A stretch of DNA of 64,000 nucleotides from Pedobacter cryoconitis (GTDB taxonomy: Bacteria > Bacteroidota > Bacteroidia > Sphingobacteriales > Sphingobacteriaceae), in contig JAAAFW010000006.1 in the NCBI GenBank assembly GCA_019352875.1, forward strand, positions 774,284-838,283, written 5' to 3'. The notes under the pieces were generated by a model. The model was not told the DNA's origin. It worked only from the letters and a program-made list of their open reading frames with translations, and ran no database searches. The first letter of the stretch is position 1; the number at the start of each line of letters is the position of its first letter. The translations under genes were made by a program, and so were the position numbers. This document shows, in pieces, positions 45,101 to 53,874 of the stretch.

Positions 45101-45340
45101 ATTATCATGACTTCACTTGCATTTATTGCAGGTATGGTACCGATGATGCAGGCTACCGGTCCATCGGCCCTTGGAAATCACTCTATTAGTATCGGTGCAG
45201 CCGGAGGGATGTTGAGCGGAGTAATCTTCGGTCTGTTAATCATCCCGGTTTTATTTGTCATTTTTCAATTCCTGCAGGAAAAGGTCAGCGGAAAAGCAGA
45301 CCAGACCAGTCCGGAAACTTTAGCTATTAAACATCCATAA
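42176..45340 (+). CDS. RND (HAE1) multidrug efflux permease
   Basis: A 1054-residue proton-driven trimeric pump of the AcrB/MexB type. Typical features in order: N-terminal helix FIDRPVLATVISILLVILG, porter domain SNDGSLVITVYFKLGTDPDQAAVNVQNRV, proton relay Asp-Asp in GIVVDDAIVVVEAV, and a second 12-helix half ending KNAILIIEFAVQRRKAGKS and RPIIMTSLAFIAGMVPMM. The length is normal. It begins 12 bp after the adaptor stop and its stop is two bases before the channel gene. Substrates cannot be read from sequence. Confidence 0.97.
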   Translation: MFKKFIDRPVLATVISILLVILGILGLSRLPLQQFPDIAPPAVQVTALYPGANAETVLRSVAPSLEESINGVENMSYMSSTASNDGSLVITVYFKLGTDPDQAAVNVQNRVSQATSQLPAEVIQAGVTTAKQQNSLIMVLDLYTENEQSYDQTFLANYAAINLVPEIKRIPGVGQAAIFGGNKDYSMRVWLNPAQMSTYQLTPNEVMAAIKDKNLEAAPGKFGESSKNAFEYVIKYKGKLNKPEEYENMIIRANSDGSFLRLRDVARVEFGAYTYGSQTRINGKAGMNIGIQQLSGSNANEIQIAIMEFMKKAEKDFPKGVKYDILYSTKVALDQSINQVIHTLIEAFILVFIVVFLFLQDFRSTLIPAIAVPVAILGTFFLMQVFGFSINLLTLFALVLAIGIVVDDAIVVVEAVHAKMEHQHLAPKAATVSAMHEITGAIISITLVMSAVFLPVGFMEGSTGLFYRQFAFTLAIAIVISAINALTLSPALCALFLKHQVKGGEVENPNFKTRFFNSFNAGFDTMTNRYMKSLQFLIRTKWVSMGGLAVVILATIWMVRKTPTGFIPSEDQGFIAISMSMPAGASLDRSAAAMKEAEDLLRPLEFTKLYNSLAGFNLLTSSTSPSAGASFILLKPTEERGKVKDINEIMGIVNAKLALIKGASFFVFTFPTVPGFSNVDGLDMVLQDKTGGKLEKFSKVGNHFIAELMKRPEIAVAFTSFKADYPQLELHLDEAKAEQLNVSVKEVLQTMQTYFGSSQASDFNRFGKYYRVMVQADIADRADPSALDGVFVKNRDGEPVPVSTLVRLERVYGTETASRYNLFNSIGINAIAKPGYSSGDAIRAVEEVAAKELPSGFAYEFSGLTREEISSGGQSVIIFLLCLVFVYFLLSAQYESYILPLAVILSIPTGVFGVFVAIGLTGIANNIYVQVALVMLIGLLAKNAILIIEFAVQRRKAGKSLVSAALEAAKLRLRPIIMTSLAFIAGMVPMMQATGPSALGNHSISIGAAGGMLSGVIFGLLIIPVLFVIFQFLQEKVSGKADQTSPETLAIKHP

Positions 45341-45341
45341 T

Positions 45342-46757
45342 ATGAAACTGTATTCAAAATACACCCTTTTTGTATTGACCGCGGTACTTTTGTTGGGTAG
45401 TTGTAAGGTATCACGCGATGTCGCGCTGCCTGAACACACCACTCCGGCACAATTTCAGGGGGCAGACAGTTCACAGGTTTCTGGTATAGCATCATTGTCT
45501 TATACCGAAATCTTTAACGAACCTGAATTGCTATCTCTGATTGATACGGCAATCAAAAAGAATTACGATTTACAAATTGCCATGAAAAATATGGAGGCTG
45601 CCGGCATATTGCTTAAACAGCAGTCCTTCAGAAATGTCCCTCAATTGAGTTTACAGGTTAACGCGAACACCAGCAGACCCTCAGATCATAGTCTGAACGG
45701 TGTAACGATGTCTCAGTTTATCGGTAGTTCACACATTGAAGATTATAACCTGGCAGCAGGTCTGAGCTGGGAAGCAGATATCTGGGGTAAATTAACACAG
45801 CAAAAAAATGCAGCCGCTGCCACTTATCTGCAATCTGCAGAAGCAAGGAAAGCAGTGCAGACCAGGCTTGTTTCCCAGGTCGCGACTACTTATTATAATC
45901 TGCTGATGCTGGATACACAACTGGAAACGGCTCGTAAAAATCTGGCGCTTAATACCAATACGCTGCGGATCATTAAAATGAAGTTCGAAGCAGGACAGCT
46001 TACTTCACTGGCTGTTCAGCAGGCAGCGGATCAGCAGTTGACCGCTTCGGCACTTATTCCGAACCTGGAACAACAAGCTGCACTAGCAGAAAATGCACTG
46101 CATGTACTTACCGGCCGTTTCCCAGGTAAAATGAACAGGGTAAACAGACTGGAGAATATTCCTGTCGACAGTAGTAAAGTAACAGGTGTTCCTGCCGAAA
46201 TGTTGAGCCTTCGCCCGGATGTAAAACAAGCAGAACTGGAGCTTGTTAAAGCGAATGCGAAAGCAGGATATACTAAAGCAAGCATGTATCCTTCACTTGT
46301 TTTGAGTGCAAACGGTGGTCTGAACTCCTTTAAGGCAAGTAACTGGTTAAACATACCGGCCTCCTTATTCGGAAACCTGACAGGCGGATTAACGCAGCCT
46401 ATATTTCAGCGCAGAGAACTGAAAACACAGTATGAACTGGCGCTAAAAGACAGGGAGGCGGTAGTACTTAAATTCAGAAGTACCGTACTGGAAGCTGTTG
46501 CTGAAGTTACCGATGAACTGGTTAAAACAGACAAACTGCAGCAGCAGTACCAACTAACTGCACAGCGTGTAGGATTAGCAAGGGTAGCGTTGAAAAATGC
46601 AGATCTGTTATTTAACAGTGGTAAAGCAGATTATCTGGAAGTAATTAATGCCCAGAGAAATGCATTACAGAGTGAATTGGAACTGGCCAGTCTTAAAACG
46701 GCCCGCTTACAGGCTCATATTGGTTTATATCGCGCCTTAGGTGGTGGCTGGAAATAA
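45342..46757 (+). CDS. Outer-membrane efflux channel (OprM/NodT type) lipoprotein
   Basis: A 471-residue TolC-like channel with a lipoprotein signal, VLLLGSCKVSRD. The two OEP repeats are visible as paired coiled-coil segments (about residues 60-250 and 265-465). They include the conserved IDTAIKKNYDLQIAMKNMEAA start, the SLRPDVKQAELELVKANAKAGYTKASMYPSL boundary (given in parts) and NAQRNALQSELELASLKTARLQAHIGLYRALGGGW at the end. It completes the tripartite pump. Its ATG is one base after the permease stop. Confidence 0.95.
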   Translation: MKLYSKYTLFVLTAVLLLGSCKVSRDVALPEHTTPAQFQGADSSQVSGIASLSYTEIFNEPELLSLIDTAIKKNYDLQIAMKNMEAAGILLKQQSFRNVPQLSLQVNANTSRPSDHSLNGVTMSQFIGSSHIEDYNLAAGLSWEADIWGKLTQQKNAAAATYLQSAEARKAVQTRLVSQVATTYYNLLMLDTQLETARKNLALNTNTLRIIKMKFEAGQLTSLAVQQAADQQLTASALIPNLEQQAALAENALHVLTGRFPGKMNRVNRLENIPVDSSKVTGVPAEMLSLRPDVKQAELELVKANAKAGYTKASMYPSLVLSANGGLNSFKASNWLNIPASLFGNLTGGLTQPIFQRRELKTQYELALKDREAVVLKFRSTVLEAVAEVTDELVKTDKLQQQYQLTAQRVGLARVALKNADLLFNSGKADYLEVINAQRNALQSELELASLKTARLQAHIGLYRALGGGWK

Positions 46758-46779
46758 GCCTGACAACAGATTTAAATTC

Positions 46780-46815
46780 AAAACCGGATGCAAGAGATTG
46801 CATCCGGTTTTTTTG
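46780..46815 (+). terminator. Intrinsic terminator after the RND operon
   Basis: A stem AAACCGGATGCAA / TTGCATCCGGTTT of 13 bp with a 4-nt loop is followed by seven T. It lies 23 bp after the channel gene. Confidence 0.93.
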
Positions 46816-46857
46816 TTTTATGGAACACTTTTTGAACAAAGCTTCTGAAAATGAGCT

Positions 46858-47271
46858 ATGGAGCCAAGAACTACTTTAGAAAACAATCCGCCAAAATCCA
46901 GAAGCAAAATCTGGATTACTATAACTCTGGTTATGCTCGTCGTTTTATCGGGATTTTTGTATTATCGCTATTATTTTGTTTTTGGGGAAGGGGTTAAAGC
47001 CGGACAGCTTAATTATTTCGTTAAAAAAGGATACCTGTTTAAAACTAGTGAAGGGCGTTTGATCCAGACTGGTATTCGTTCTCAGGCACCTGGAAATATA
47101 GCTTCAAATGAATTTATGTTTTCCGTTTCAGACCAGAAAGTTGCCGATCAGCTAAATAACAGCGCAGGTGCAGATTTAGAATTACATTACAAAGAATATC
47201 TTCATCCTTTGCCCTGGAGAGGCGTCAGTGAGTACGTGGTCGACAGTGTAATTTCTATAAATAGAAAATAG
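46858..47271 (+). CDS. Small single-pass membrane protein of unknown function
   Basis: A 137-residue protein. A short basic N-terminus is followed by one membrane helix at about residues 19-40 (WITITLVMLVVLSGFLYYRYYFVF). The outer part contains GEGVKAGQLNYFVKKGYLFKTSEGRLIQTG, a stretch conserved in Bacteroidetes homologues, as I recall; some entries are misnamed 6-phosphogluconate dehydrogenase, which this is not. No catalytic motif is visible. It lies between the RND terminator and sbcD with 60 bp on the sbcD side, so it may be transcribed alone or with sbcD. Confidence 0.8.
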   Translation: MEPRTTLENNPPKSRSKIWITITLVMLVVLSGFLYYRYYFVFGEGVKAGQLNYFVKKGYLFKTSEGRLIQTGIRSQAPGNIASNEFMFSVSDQKVADQLNNSAGADLELHYKEYLHPLPWRGVSEYVVDSVISINRK

Positions 47272-47331
47272 GCACAAGCTTTTCCCGCCGGTCATTGTCT
47301 GTCTGATTAATTCCTTAAATTAGCCTCGACA

Positions 47332-48555
47332 ATGAGAATTCTTCACACTGCCGACTGGCATTTAGGAAAAAGACTGGAACAGAGTGAACGTACAGATGAG
47401 CATCAGGCTTTTCTGGACTGGCTTGTCCTTACACTGGATGCGCAGCGCATCGATGTTTTAATTATTGCCGGTGACATTTTTGATACTGGCAGCCCCTCGA
47501 ATACGGCTTTGGAGCTTTACTATGCCTTTTTGCGTAAAGTAAAAGACACCTGCTGTGAAGAAGTAATTATTATAGGGGGGAATCATGATTCCATTAGTAC
47601 ACTGAATGCACCTCAATCATTGCTCAAGTATTTTAATGTACATATTGTCGGAGGAGTTCCTGAAGAGTTCACAGACCAGATTATTCAAATTAATAATTCA
47701 GCAGGTGAACCCGCACTCCTGGTTTGCGCAGTACCATTTCTCAGAGACCGTGACATCAGGTTGTCTATCGCCGGTGAAACAACGCTAGAGCGTGAACAGA
47801 GGCTCAAGCAAGGAATAACAGACCATTATCACCGCTTTATTCCGCATATCGCCTCATTTAAAGACCAGGGAGTACCAGTAATTGCCACCGGACACCTTTT
47901 TGCCGCCGGCTCCAGTACTTCGGACAGTGAGAAAGAAATTCATGTAGGTAATCTTGGACAGATTGGTGCAGACCAGTTTCCTGAAGCATTTGATTATGTA
48001 GCCCTGGGACATATACACCGGCCGCAAAAAATAAATCAGGTAGATCATATCCGGTATTCAGGCTCGCCAATTCCTTTAAGTTTTTCTGAGACATCCGACC
48101 GGAAGATTGTATTGGTTATCGAATTTGAAGGTCCGGCCTTAACTCTTATTGAAGAAATAGAAGTACCCTGTACGAGAAAATTACTACGCATAAAAGGAGA
48201 TCTACTACAGGTGAAAAATAAATTAACACTGGTGGAGAATGCCGCTGCACTTTTTCCTGCATGGATTGAAATTCAGGTGGAGACGAACTCTTTTATTTAT
48301 GAACTGGAAGATGAGCTTCAGGCATTGGTTGCTGGAAGCGATCATATAGAGCGCTTGTTTATCCGCCAGGTAAGAACAGGGGCAATCAAAAACCTCAACG
48401 AACAAAGCCAGGACCTGGCAGCGCTGAACGAACTTGATCCCGAAACTGTATTCGAAAGAAAGTGTGAATCCGCTTATCCGGGAGAAGATCATGCTGGTCT
48501 GATGGATACATTCAAACAGGTGATTTCCTATATGCAGGAAAAAGAACAGGAGTAA
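47332..48555 (+). CDS. sbcD: Exonuclease SbcD (Mre11-type nuclease subunit)
   Basis: A 407-residue metallophosphoesterase that with SbcC cleaves DNA hairpins and trims double-strand ends. The phosphodiesterase motifs are LHTADWHLGK (motif 1), IIAGDIFDTGSPS (2), IIGGNHDS (3), VIATGHLF (4) and DYVALGHIHRPQ (5). The C-terminal domain (about 280-407) is the SbcC-binding part. It is followed after 26 bp by sbcC, the standard order, so the two make one complex from one transcript. Confidence 0.97.
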   Translation: MRILHTADWHLGKRLEQSERTDEHQAFLDWLVLTLDAQRIDVLIIAGDIFDTGSPSNTALELYYAFLRKVKDTCCEEVIIIGGNHDSISTLNAPQSLLKYFNVHIVGGVPEEFTDQIIQINNSAGEPALLVCAVPFLRDRDIRLSIAGETTLEREQRLKQGITDHYHRFIPHIASFKDQGVPVIATGHLFAAGSSTSDSEKEIHVGNLGQIGADQFPEAFDYVALGHIHRPQKINQVDHIRYSGSPIPLSFSETSDRKIVLVIEFEGPALTLIEEIEVPCTRKLLRIKGDLLQVKNKLTLVENAAALFPAWIEIQVETNSFIYELEDELQALVAGSDHIERLFIRQVRTGAIKNLNEQSQDLAALNELDPETVFERKCESAYPGEDHAGLMDTFKQVISYMQEKEQE

Positions 48556-48581
48556 GGCAACCGAAAAAAGAAAGATCCCCA

Positions 48582-51500
48582 ATGAAAATTATCGCTATCA
48601 GATTTCTTAACCTCAATTCGCTGAAAGGAACGCATGAGATCCGTTTTGATCAGTTTCCTCTGGACCAGGCGGGTATTTTTGCTATTACCGGGCCCACCGG
48701 AGCTGGTAAAACTACGCTGCTGGATGCCATTACAGTGGCACTTTACGGACGGGTCCACCGGCATCAGAAAGATGCATTTGAAATTATGACCCGACACACT
48801 GCTGAGTCCTATGCTGAGGTTGAATTTGAAATACAGCAAGTGCTTTACAGATCAAGATGGTCGGTTAGACGGGCGAGAGGAAAGGCCGATGGGCAATTGC
48901 AGACGCCAAAGATGGAGGTGGCAGAAGTAGAAAGTGGAAAAATAATTGCTGAACATCCTTTGCAGGAAGTAAAAGACGTTATCGTCAAAATCTGCGGGTT
49001 AGATTACAGCCAGTTTTTGCGTGCTGTGATTTTATCACAGGGAGATTTTACCAGGTTCCTTAAAGCCGATGAAAATGACCGGAGCGAATTACTGGAGAAA
49101 ATTACGGATACGGGTATTTACTCGGAAATTTCTATTGCCGCTTTTGAAAAAGCAAGAGATGAAAAAATAAAACTGGAGCAGTTGCAGCAGCAGCTCACCT
49201 ATGTAAACCTGTTGAGTACGGAAAGCAGGGCAGAATATACAATAGCACTTGATCAGACTCTAAAACAGGAGATCCAACATAAAAAAGAGCTGGACTCCAC
49301 CCGGATACAGCTCGACTGGCTTAATCAACTTGACAGACTCACCCTCAGGCAAAAAGAACAGCTCAGTCTGCTCGAACAGGCAAGGGAAAGATTAAAAATA
49401 AATGAACCTGATTTTGCCCGGCTAAAGAAACATGAAGGAGCATTGCGCCATAAACCTTCCTTAATGGTACTGCAGAATATTGCCGTTCAACTGTCGGGTA
49501 TGGAGCAGGAACTGGAACAGTCAGCAGTCAATTTGCCGGCATTAAATCAGGAGCAAACAGTGCTTTCAGAAACTTTGGTTCGCAAGAGTGAAGAGCTAAT
49601 GGTATTGCAAACCGAACAATCACGTTTAGAACCCATTATCGAAGAGGTTTTTAAACTGGATTTAGCTATCGGGCATGCTTTAAAACAGAGTGATCTGTCC
49701 ACCGCTGGTTTTAACCAGATACTTTTTGAACGGGATAATCTTCAATTGCAGGCAGCACAAATTAGTCAGCAGCTCGAAGAAATCAGAGCTGCGGCAGAAC
49801 AAATTAAACAGTGGCTTCAGGACAATCAGGCCGATCAGGGACTAGACCATGCAATTGGAATTTGCAAACAGCTGCAAGACCGCCTGTCTAAAAACCAGCA
49901 ACAAATTATCTCCCTCGAGCAACGGGGTGCAGTCCAGCAAAGAGAACTTAAAGAACAGCAGGACACTGCGTCGACATTACAATCAGCGCTGCAGAACCTT
50001 ACCGTTGGAGAGCAGGACCTAATTGGAGGGCTCAATAAGATGCAGGCGAACCTGGCTAATCTGATAGCAGACTTTTCGGTTGAACAAAGAGAAGAAGAAC
50101 TGCGCAAACTCCCTTTAATTATACAGCTCGTCGGTCAGCAGGTAAAGCTTGCGGCTTCCATCCTTAAAAATGAAGAAGAAGCTGTACAGTTGGAAGGGCA
50201 ACAGAGCAGATATGAAAAGCAGGCTGCAGAATTGCAGATACGTTTTCAGAATACAGAAAAGGAATCGGTAAAAGTCCAGGAGCTGCTAGAATCTCTGCAA
50301 ACGATCTATGAGCTGGAGGTCAAAGTCCAGGAATTTGAACCGGCGAGACAAGCGCTTCAACCCGAACAACCCTGTCCTTTATGCGGGTCCCTTGATCATC
50401 CATTTGTAAACGGGCATTATAGCGGAAAGGTAAGCGATGCTTTATCCAGGAGAAATCAGCAGCAGGAACAACTGAATATAATCCGCCAGCAACATTCTGC
50501 TGCCGGTTTGGAATTGAATACTATGCAGCTGGAACTGAAGAGCACAGCAGCACAGCTGTTAAATTGTAAAAATACATTAGCAGCTAATCTGCAGGAGTTT
50601 CAGGAGATTAATCTGCGTTTACCAAAACCTTTAGATTATAAGCGTAAAGCAATTATAGAAGCTGTAAGCCGGAAAAAACAACAAGAACAGCAGGAACAGG
50701 CTTTGGAGCTTACTCAGATCAGAGCGCAGCAGCAGGAAATACAAGCTCAGGAACTCCTGATTGCCCAGCATAAGGAACACTATGCTACAACACAAAATAA
50801 GCTGGCTGAAACCAATCTTAAAATTAAATATTCAAGAGACAGAGAAGAAGAATGCAATAGGGAATTAAAACAGAATCAAATTCAGCTTGAGGAGTATTTA
50901 CAGGAAATACAAACACTGGTGAAGCCGTTTGGATTAGTTGCCAATATTGCTTCCGCGGGCAAACTGATACCGAAAATGGAAGAACGTTTGCAGCATTTCA
51001 CGCGAAAGGGACAGGAATATCAACAAATACAGCAAAAATTAAGTCAGCTGGAAAGTACTGCGCTTCATACGTCATCTGTGCTGCTAGAAAAAGACCGGAA
51101 TCTGAAACTGGCCAAAGACCTAATGGCTAATGACAAACTCCATCTGGATAAATTGAAAAGTGAGAGAGTAGCGCTGTTTGGTGAGGAGGATCCGGCAGCA
51201 CAACGTGAAAAGAGCAGGAATACTGTGAAATTATATCAGCAGGAATATGAACAATTTCAAACTTCTTTCCGGGTAAAACAGGATGCTTTACGTCTGCTGG
51301 AAGACCGGACTGCAAATTTGAAACAGAGTACAGAAGCATTAAAAAATAATTATCAAAAGCAAAAAGCAGCATTTTTAACCATTCTTGCCGCAGATGATAT
51401 TGATTCTTTAACTACCCTGGAGTCTCTCTTTCTGTCTGAAGAAGATGCTTCTGCGTTGCAGCACCTTATCCGGGAGATACAGCAGCAAATCTCTAATATG

Positions 51501-52244
51501 GAGGGTCTGTTGCAGGCTACTCAGGCAGAGTTTACGGCGGAAAAAGCCAAAGAACTAACCGGGCATAATCAAGAGTTTATATTACCTCAGTTGCAGCAGC
51601 AAGAGGAGAGTCTGACCAAAATACTTGAAGAGAAATTTAAGCTCAACCGCATCTTGTCAGACGATGATGAAATGAAAGCAAAACACGCTTCCGTGGTGTT
51701 ACAAATGGAGCGGCAAACATTGGAAACAGAACGCTTTGCAAAACTTTCTTCACTGATCGGATCTGCTGACGGTAAACGTTTCAGCAGATTTGCACAGGGA
51801 CTGACGCTTGCCCGTTTGACAGCCTTGGCTAACAGGCATCTTTTGCGTTTAAGTGATCGTTATCAGATTCTAAAGACTCCGGAGAAAGATCTGGACCTGC
51901 AGATCATAGACAGCTATCAGGCCGATGTTGTCCGGCCGATGACTACTTTATCCGGAGGAGAGAGTTTCCTTGTTAGTTTGAGTCTTGCGTTAGGTTTGTC
52001 CGATCTGGCGAGTAAAAAAGTACAGATCAATTCGTTGTTTATAGATGAGGGCTTTGGAACGCTGGATGCCGAAACACTGGATGTCGCCATTACTGCGCTG
52101 GAGAACTTGCAGGCAAATGGAAAAAGTATTGGGATAATTTCCCATGTTGAGGCATTGAAAGAAAGAATTAATACCCAGATCAGATTAACTAAAATGCCGG
52201 GTGGGAGCAGTAAGATTAGTATTACCAGCGGGGGAAGGATTTAA
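48582..52244 (+). CDS. sbcC: Exonuclease SbcC (Rad50-type SMC ATPase)
   Basis: A 1220-residue ATPase. Walker A is GPTGAGKTTLLDAITVALYG near residue 36. Two long Gln/Glu/Leu-rich coiled coils flank the zinc hook CPLC at about residues 597-600. The ABC signature is TTLSGGESFLVSLSLALGL, and Walker B is INSLFIDEGFGTLDAET near the end. It clamps DNA and powers SbcD. The length is larger than E. coli SbcC (1048), with the extra mainly in the coiled coils. The last residues are GGRI, and the stop codon is inside a perfect palindrome shared with the convergent L,D-transpeptidase. Confidence 0.96.
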   Translation: MKIIAIRFLNLNSLKGTHEIRFDQFPLDQAGIFAITGPTGAGKTTLLDAITVALYGRVHRHQKDAFEIMTRHTAESYAEVEFEIQQVLYRSRWSVRRARGKADGQLQTPKMEVAEVESGKIIAEHPLQEVKDVIVKICGLDYSQFLRAVILSQGDFTRFLKADENDRSELLEKITDTGIYSEISIAAFEKARDEKIKLEQLQQQLTYVNLLSTESRAEYTIALDQTLKQEIQHKKELDSTRIQLDWLNQLDRLTLRQKEQLSLLEQARERLKINEPDFARLKKHEGALRHKPSLMVLQNIAVQLSGMEQELEQSAVNLPALNQEQTVLSETLVRKSEELMVLQTEQSRLEPIIEEVFKLDLAIGHALKQSDLSTAGFNQILFERDNLQLQAAQISQQLEEIRAAAEQIKQWLQDNQADQGLDHAIGICKQLQDRLSKNQQQIISLEQRGAVQQRELKEQQDTASTLQSALQNLTVGEQDLIGGLNKMQANLANLIADFSVEQREEELRKLPLIIQLVGQQVKLAASILKNEEEAVQLEGQQSRYEKQAAELQIRFQNTEKESVKVQELLESLQTIYELEVKVQEFEPARQALQPEQPCPLCGSLDHPFVNGHYSGKVSDALSRRNQQQEQLNIIRQQHSAAGLELNTMQLELKSTAAQLLNCKNTLAANLQEFQEINLRLPKPLDYKRKAIIEAVSRKKQQEQQEQALELTQIRAQQQEIQAQELLIAQHKEHYATTQNKLAETNLKIKYSRDREEECNRELKQNQIQLEEYLQEIQTLVKPFGLVANIASAGKLIPKMEERLQHFTRKGQEYQQIQQKLSQLESTALHTSSVLLEKDRNLKLAKDLMANDKLHLDKLKSERVALFGEEDPAAQREKSRNTVKLYQQEYEQFQTSFRVKQDALRLLEDRTANLKQSTEALKNNYQKQKAAFLTILAADDIDSLTTLESLFLSEEDASALQHLIREIQQQISNMEGLLQATQAEFTAEKAKELTGHNQEFILPQLQQQEESLTKILEEKFKLNRILSDDDEMKAKHASVVLQMERQTLETERFAKLSSLIGSADGKRFSRFAQGLTLARLTALANRHLLRLSDRYQILKTPEKDLDLQIIDSYQADVVRPMTTLSGGESFLVSLSLALGLSDLASKKVQINSLFIDEGFGTLDAETLDVAITALENLQANGKSIGIISHVEALKERINTQIRLTKMPGGSSKISITSGGRI

Positions 52245-52259
52245 ATTTTAAATCCTTCC
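52233..52259. repeat. Palindrome carrying the stop codons of two convergent genes
   Basis: Arms GGAAGGATTTAAA (52233-52245) and their exact complement (52247-52259) flank one base. Each arm encodes Gly-Arg-Ile-stop on its own strand, ending sbcC and the L,D-transpeptidase. No T-run follows on either side, so it is not a textbook terminator. Confidence 0.8.
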
Positions 52260-53048
52260 AGCTAGTTCTGTGTTTTTTTCAGTAAGTGTACTGTCTTTGC
52301 TGGATAGTACTGCATTCGCAGCCAGGTGTGAATTGAGATATTTGGAGTCATAGGACTGCGTACTTCCATTAATGAAAATCACCGTTTTTCCAGCTATCGT
52401 ATTAATAACCTGATCGCTTAGTTCTGCAGGTACTGCAGGACAGCCATGACTGCGGCCAAGTCTGCCCAGTTCATTTATAGTTGCCTGGCTCACGTAGGGA
52501 GCGCCATGTACAACAATGGCACGTTTTCTGGCATTGGCATTATAACCTTCATCCATGCCGTCTAATCTTAGCGAACGTCCATGTTTACCACGGTAAATTT
52601 CGGCAGTAACATAAAAACCGAGGCTGCTTTCGTTGGATTCGTTTGTATCCGAGAAACGTGTGGCCAGATCTCCGCCACTTTTTTCACCATGTGCTACCCA
52701 GGTATGCAGCAATAAGGAGTCTGTTTCCAGATCTATAATCCATAGTCTCTTTTTCGTACTGTTCTGATCAAAGTCTGCGATTGTCAGAATTGATTTCCCG
52801 TTGCCGGCTTTACCTGTATTTTTAAGGTTGTAATATCCAGTGAGTGCTTTATGAAATACTTCTTCACTTAATCCCGCCTCCTGAAGGTGAATGCTTTTAT
52901 ACTTATTAGTTACATAGATCTGATAAAGTGCGTCTTCTGTAATTGTTTTAACCTGGAATTTAGGTTGAACTGGAGATACCCAGCTGATAACTGAAAAAGC
53001 AATGGCTACTAATAACATGCCGGCTACGCCTAAAAGGTGTTTTTTCAT
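52248..53048 (-). CDS. Murein L,D-transpeptidase-like protein (YkuD-type catalytic domain)
   Basis: About 266 residues from ATG 53048; ATG 53054 would add two. A signal peptide/anchor is at about residues 4-22. The catalytic part has KLWIIDLETDSLLLHTWVAHG-like sequence (here KRLWIIDLETDSLLLHTW) and the active-site segment HGAPYVSQ...GRLGRSHGCPAVP, with Cys near residue 203 in SHGC. It matches the L,D-transpeptidase_catal domain family that forms or trims 3-3 crosslinks in peptidoglycan. It faces sbcC end to end with three bases between the stops. The envelope role is inferred from the family. Confidence 0.88.
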   Translation of the reverse strand: MKKHLLGVAGMLLVAIAFSVISWVSPVQPKFQVKTITEDALYQIYVTNKYKSIHLQEAGLSEEVFHKALTGYYNLKNTGKAGNGKSILTIADFDQNSTKKRLWIIDLETDSLLLHTWVAHGEKSGGDLATRFSDTNESNESSLGFYVTAEIYRGKHGRSLRLDGMDEGYNANARKRAIVVHGAPYVSQATINELGRLGRSHGCPAVPAELSDQVINTIAGKTVIFINGSTQSYDSKYLNSHLAANAVLSSKDSTLTEKNTELAGRI

Positions 53049-53410
53049 TAGCAATTATTTGGTTTTTGTTGAACTTTTTTTGTTTAATGTTTAACCAATA
53101 TAACGAAATTAATACTGTTCAAAAAGTTGCAGCATCTTATAATTACGTGGATATGACCGATATAACCCGCTGGAATTTTTGCTAAAATGAACTGGTTATC
53201 CATTAAGACGTGATTTTGGTGCCATTGCCGGAATGTATATTTTTTGTTTTTTTTTTCCGCAGCGTCCCGGTTATAGTCATATATCCGGGTTTTACCTGAT
53301 TATTGGCAAATTGCAAAACTTAAACAAAACCACTTTATTAGACCACAATACAGAAATACGGGTGATGACAGACTCCTAAATCAAATTGTAGTCTCGACTG
53401 TTATTCGTAT
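53049..53410. other. 362-bp gap with no gene seen
   Basis: A/T-rich intergenic stretch between the L,D-transpeptidase start and a small plus-strand gene. I found no convincing coding frame, exact TAnnTTTG element, terminator hairpin or RNA gene. A run of T and a TTATCCATTAAGACG-type sequence are present without clear meaning. Confidence 0.5.
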
Positions 53411-53659
53411 ATGATTAAATATAGATATACTCAGCATCATGATGTTAGCTGCACACAAGAGTTTTGCATACATCACATTAATCAGGATAACCAGTACGTG
53501 GTAGAATTGGAAGGAGAGGTTTTAGGTTACCTGTTTGTAGATGGTATCAATACCGAAACTGGAAAACCAATCTGGAAGGGAAATACAACAATATTAAACC
53601 TTTCGGCAGATACGTTGGGCAGCTGGATTGAAAAAACGGACGAGAACGAAGCAGTATAG
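53411..53659 (+). CDS. Small hypothetical protein
   Basis: An 82-residue protein, MIKYRYTQHHDVSC to ENEAV, acidic at the C-terminus. The middle GEVLGYLFVDGINTETGKPIWKG suggests a small beta-rich domain. I do not recognise a family. The codon use and composition (TGG, frequent Ile/Asn/Glu) look like a real gene, and the frame is open from an ATG with stops in the alternatives. There is no clear -7 element upstream. It stands alone. It could be an overcalled frame, but I think it is more likely real than not. Confidence 0.6.
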   Translation: MIKYRYTQHHDVSCTQEFCIHHINQDNQYVVELEGEVLGYLFVDGINTETGKPIWKGNTTILNLSADTLGSWIEKTDENEAV

Positions 53660-53706
53660 AAGTCTCTTTGGTAGTAAATTGTTTGTTTTTATAACATCTT
53701 GTTCAT

Positions 53707-53735
53707 TTTGATTTAATATTGAGAATCTACTTTTG
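53707..53735 (+). promoter_or_regulatory. Promoter-like pair with no gene behind it
   Basis: TTTG at 53707-53710 and TACTTTTG at 53728-53735 (exact TAnnTTTG), spacing 17 nt. The next reading frame of note starts nearly 500 bp away, beyond a terminator. Confidence 0.45.
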
Positions 53736-53739
53736 TGAT

Positions 53740-53816
53740 AGATAATATTTGGTTAGTATTTTCTAAAGTTTAGGTTTAGTTGATTGAAATAACCCGGGTG
53801 GATGTCCGGGTTTTTT
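53740..53816 (+). ncRNA. Candidate small RNA of about 75 nt
   Basis: An orphan promoter-like pair ends at 53735 and an intrinsic terminator lies at 53791-53816. The stretch between has no ORF. The predicted transcript would be about 75 nt with a U-rich unstructured 5' part and a GC-rich 3' hairpin. It does not resemble 6S, tmRNA, SRP or RNase P RNA. Alternatively the terminator serves the small gene at 53411-53659. Confidence 0.35.
53791..53816 (+). terminator. Intrinsic terminator
   Basis: AACCCGG pairs with CCGGGTT around an 8-nt loop and is followed by six T. It lies 130 bp after the small gene at 53411 and before repeat copy B. Confidence 0.85.
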
Positions 53817-53874
53817 GCGTTTAATGACCTTTTTTAATTACCTCTTTTTATCTTAATACTGGTTGAGGTTGATA

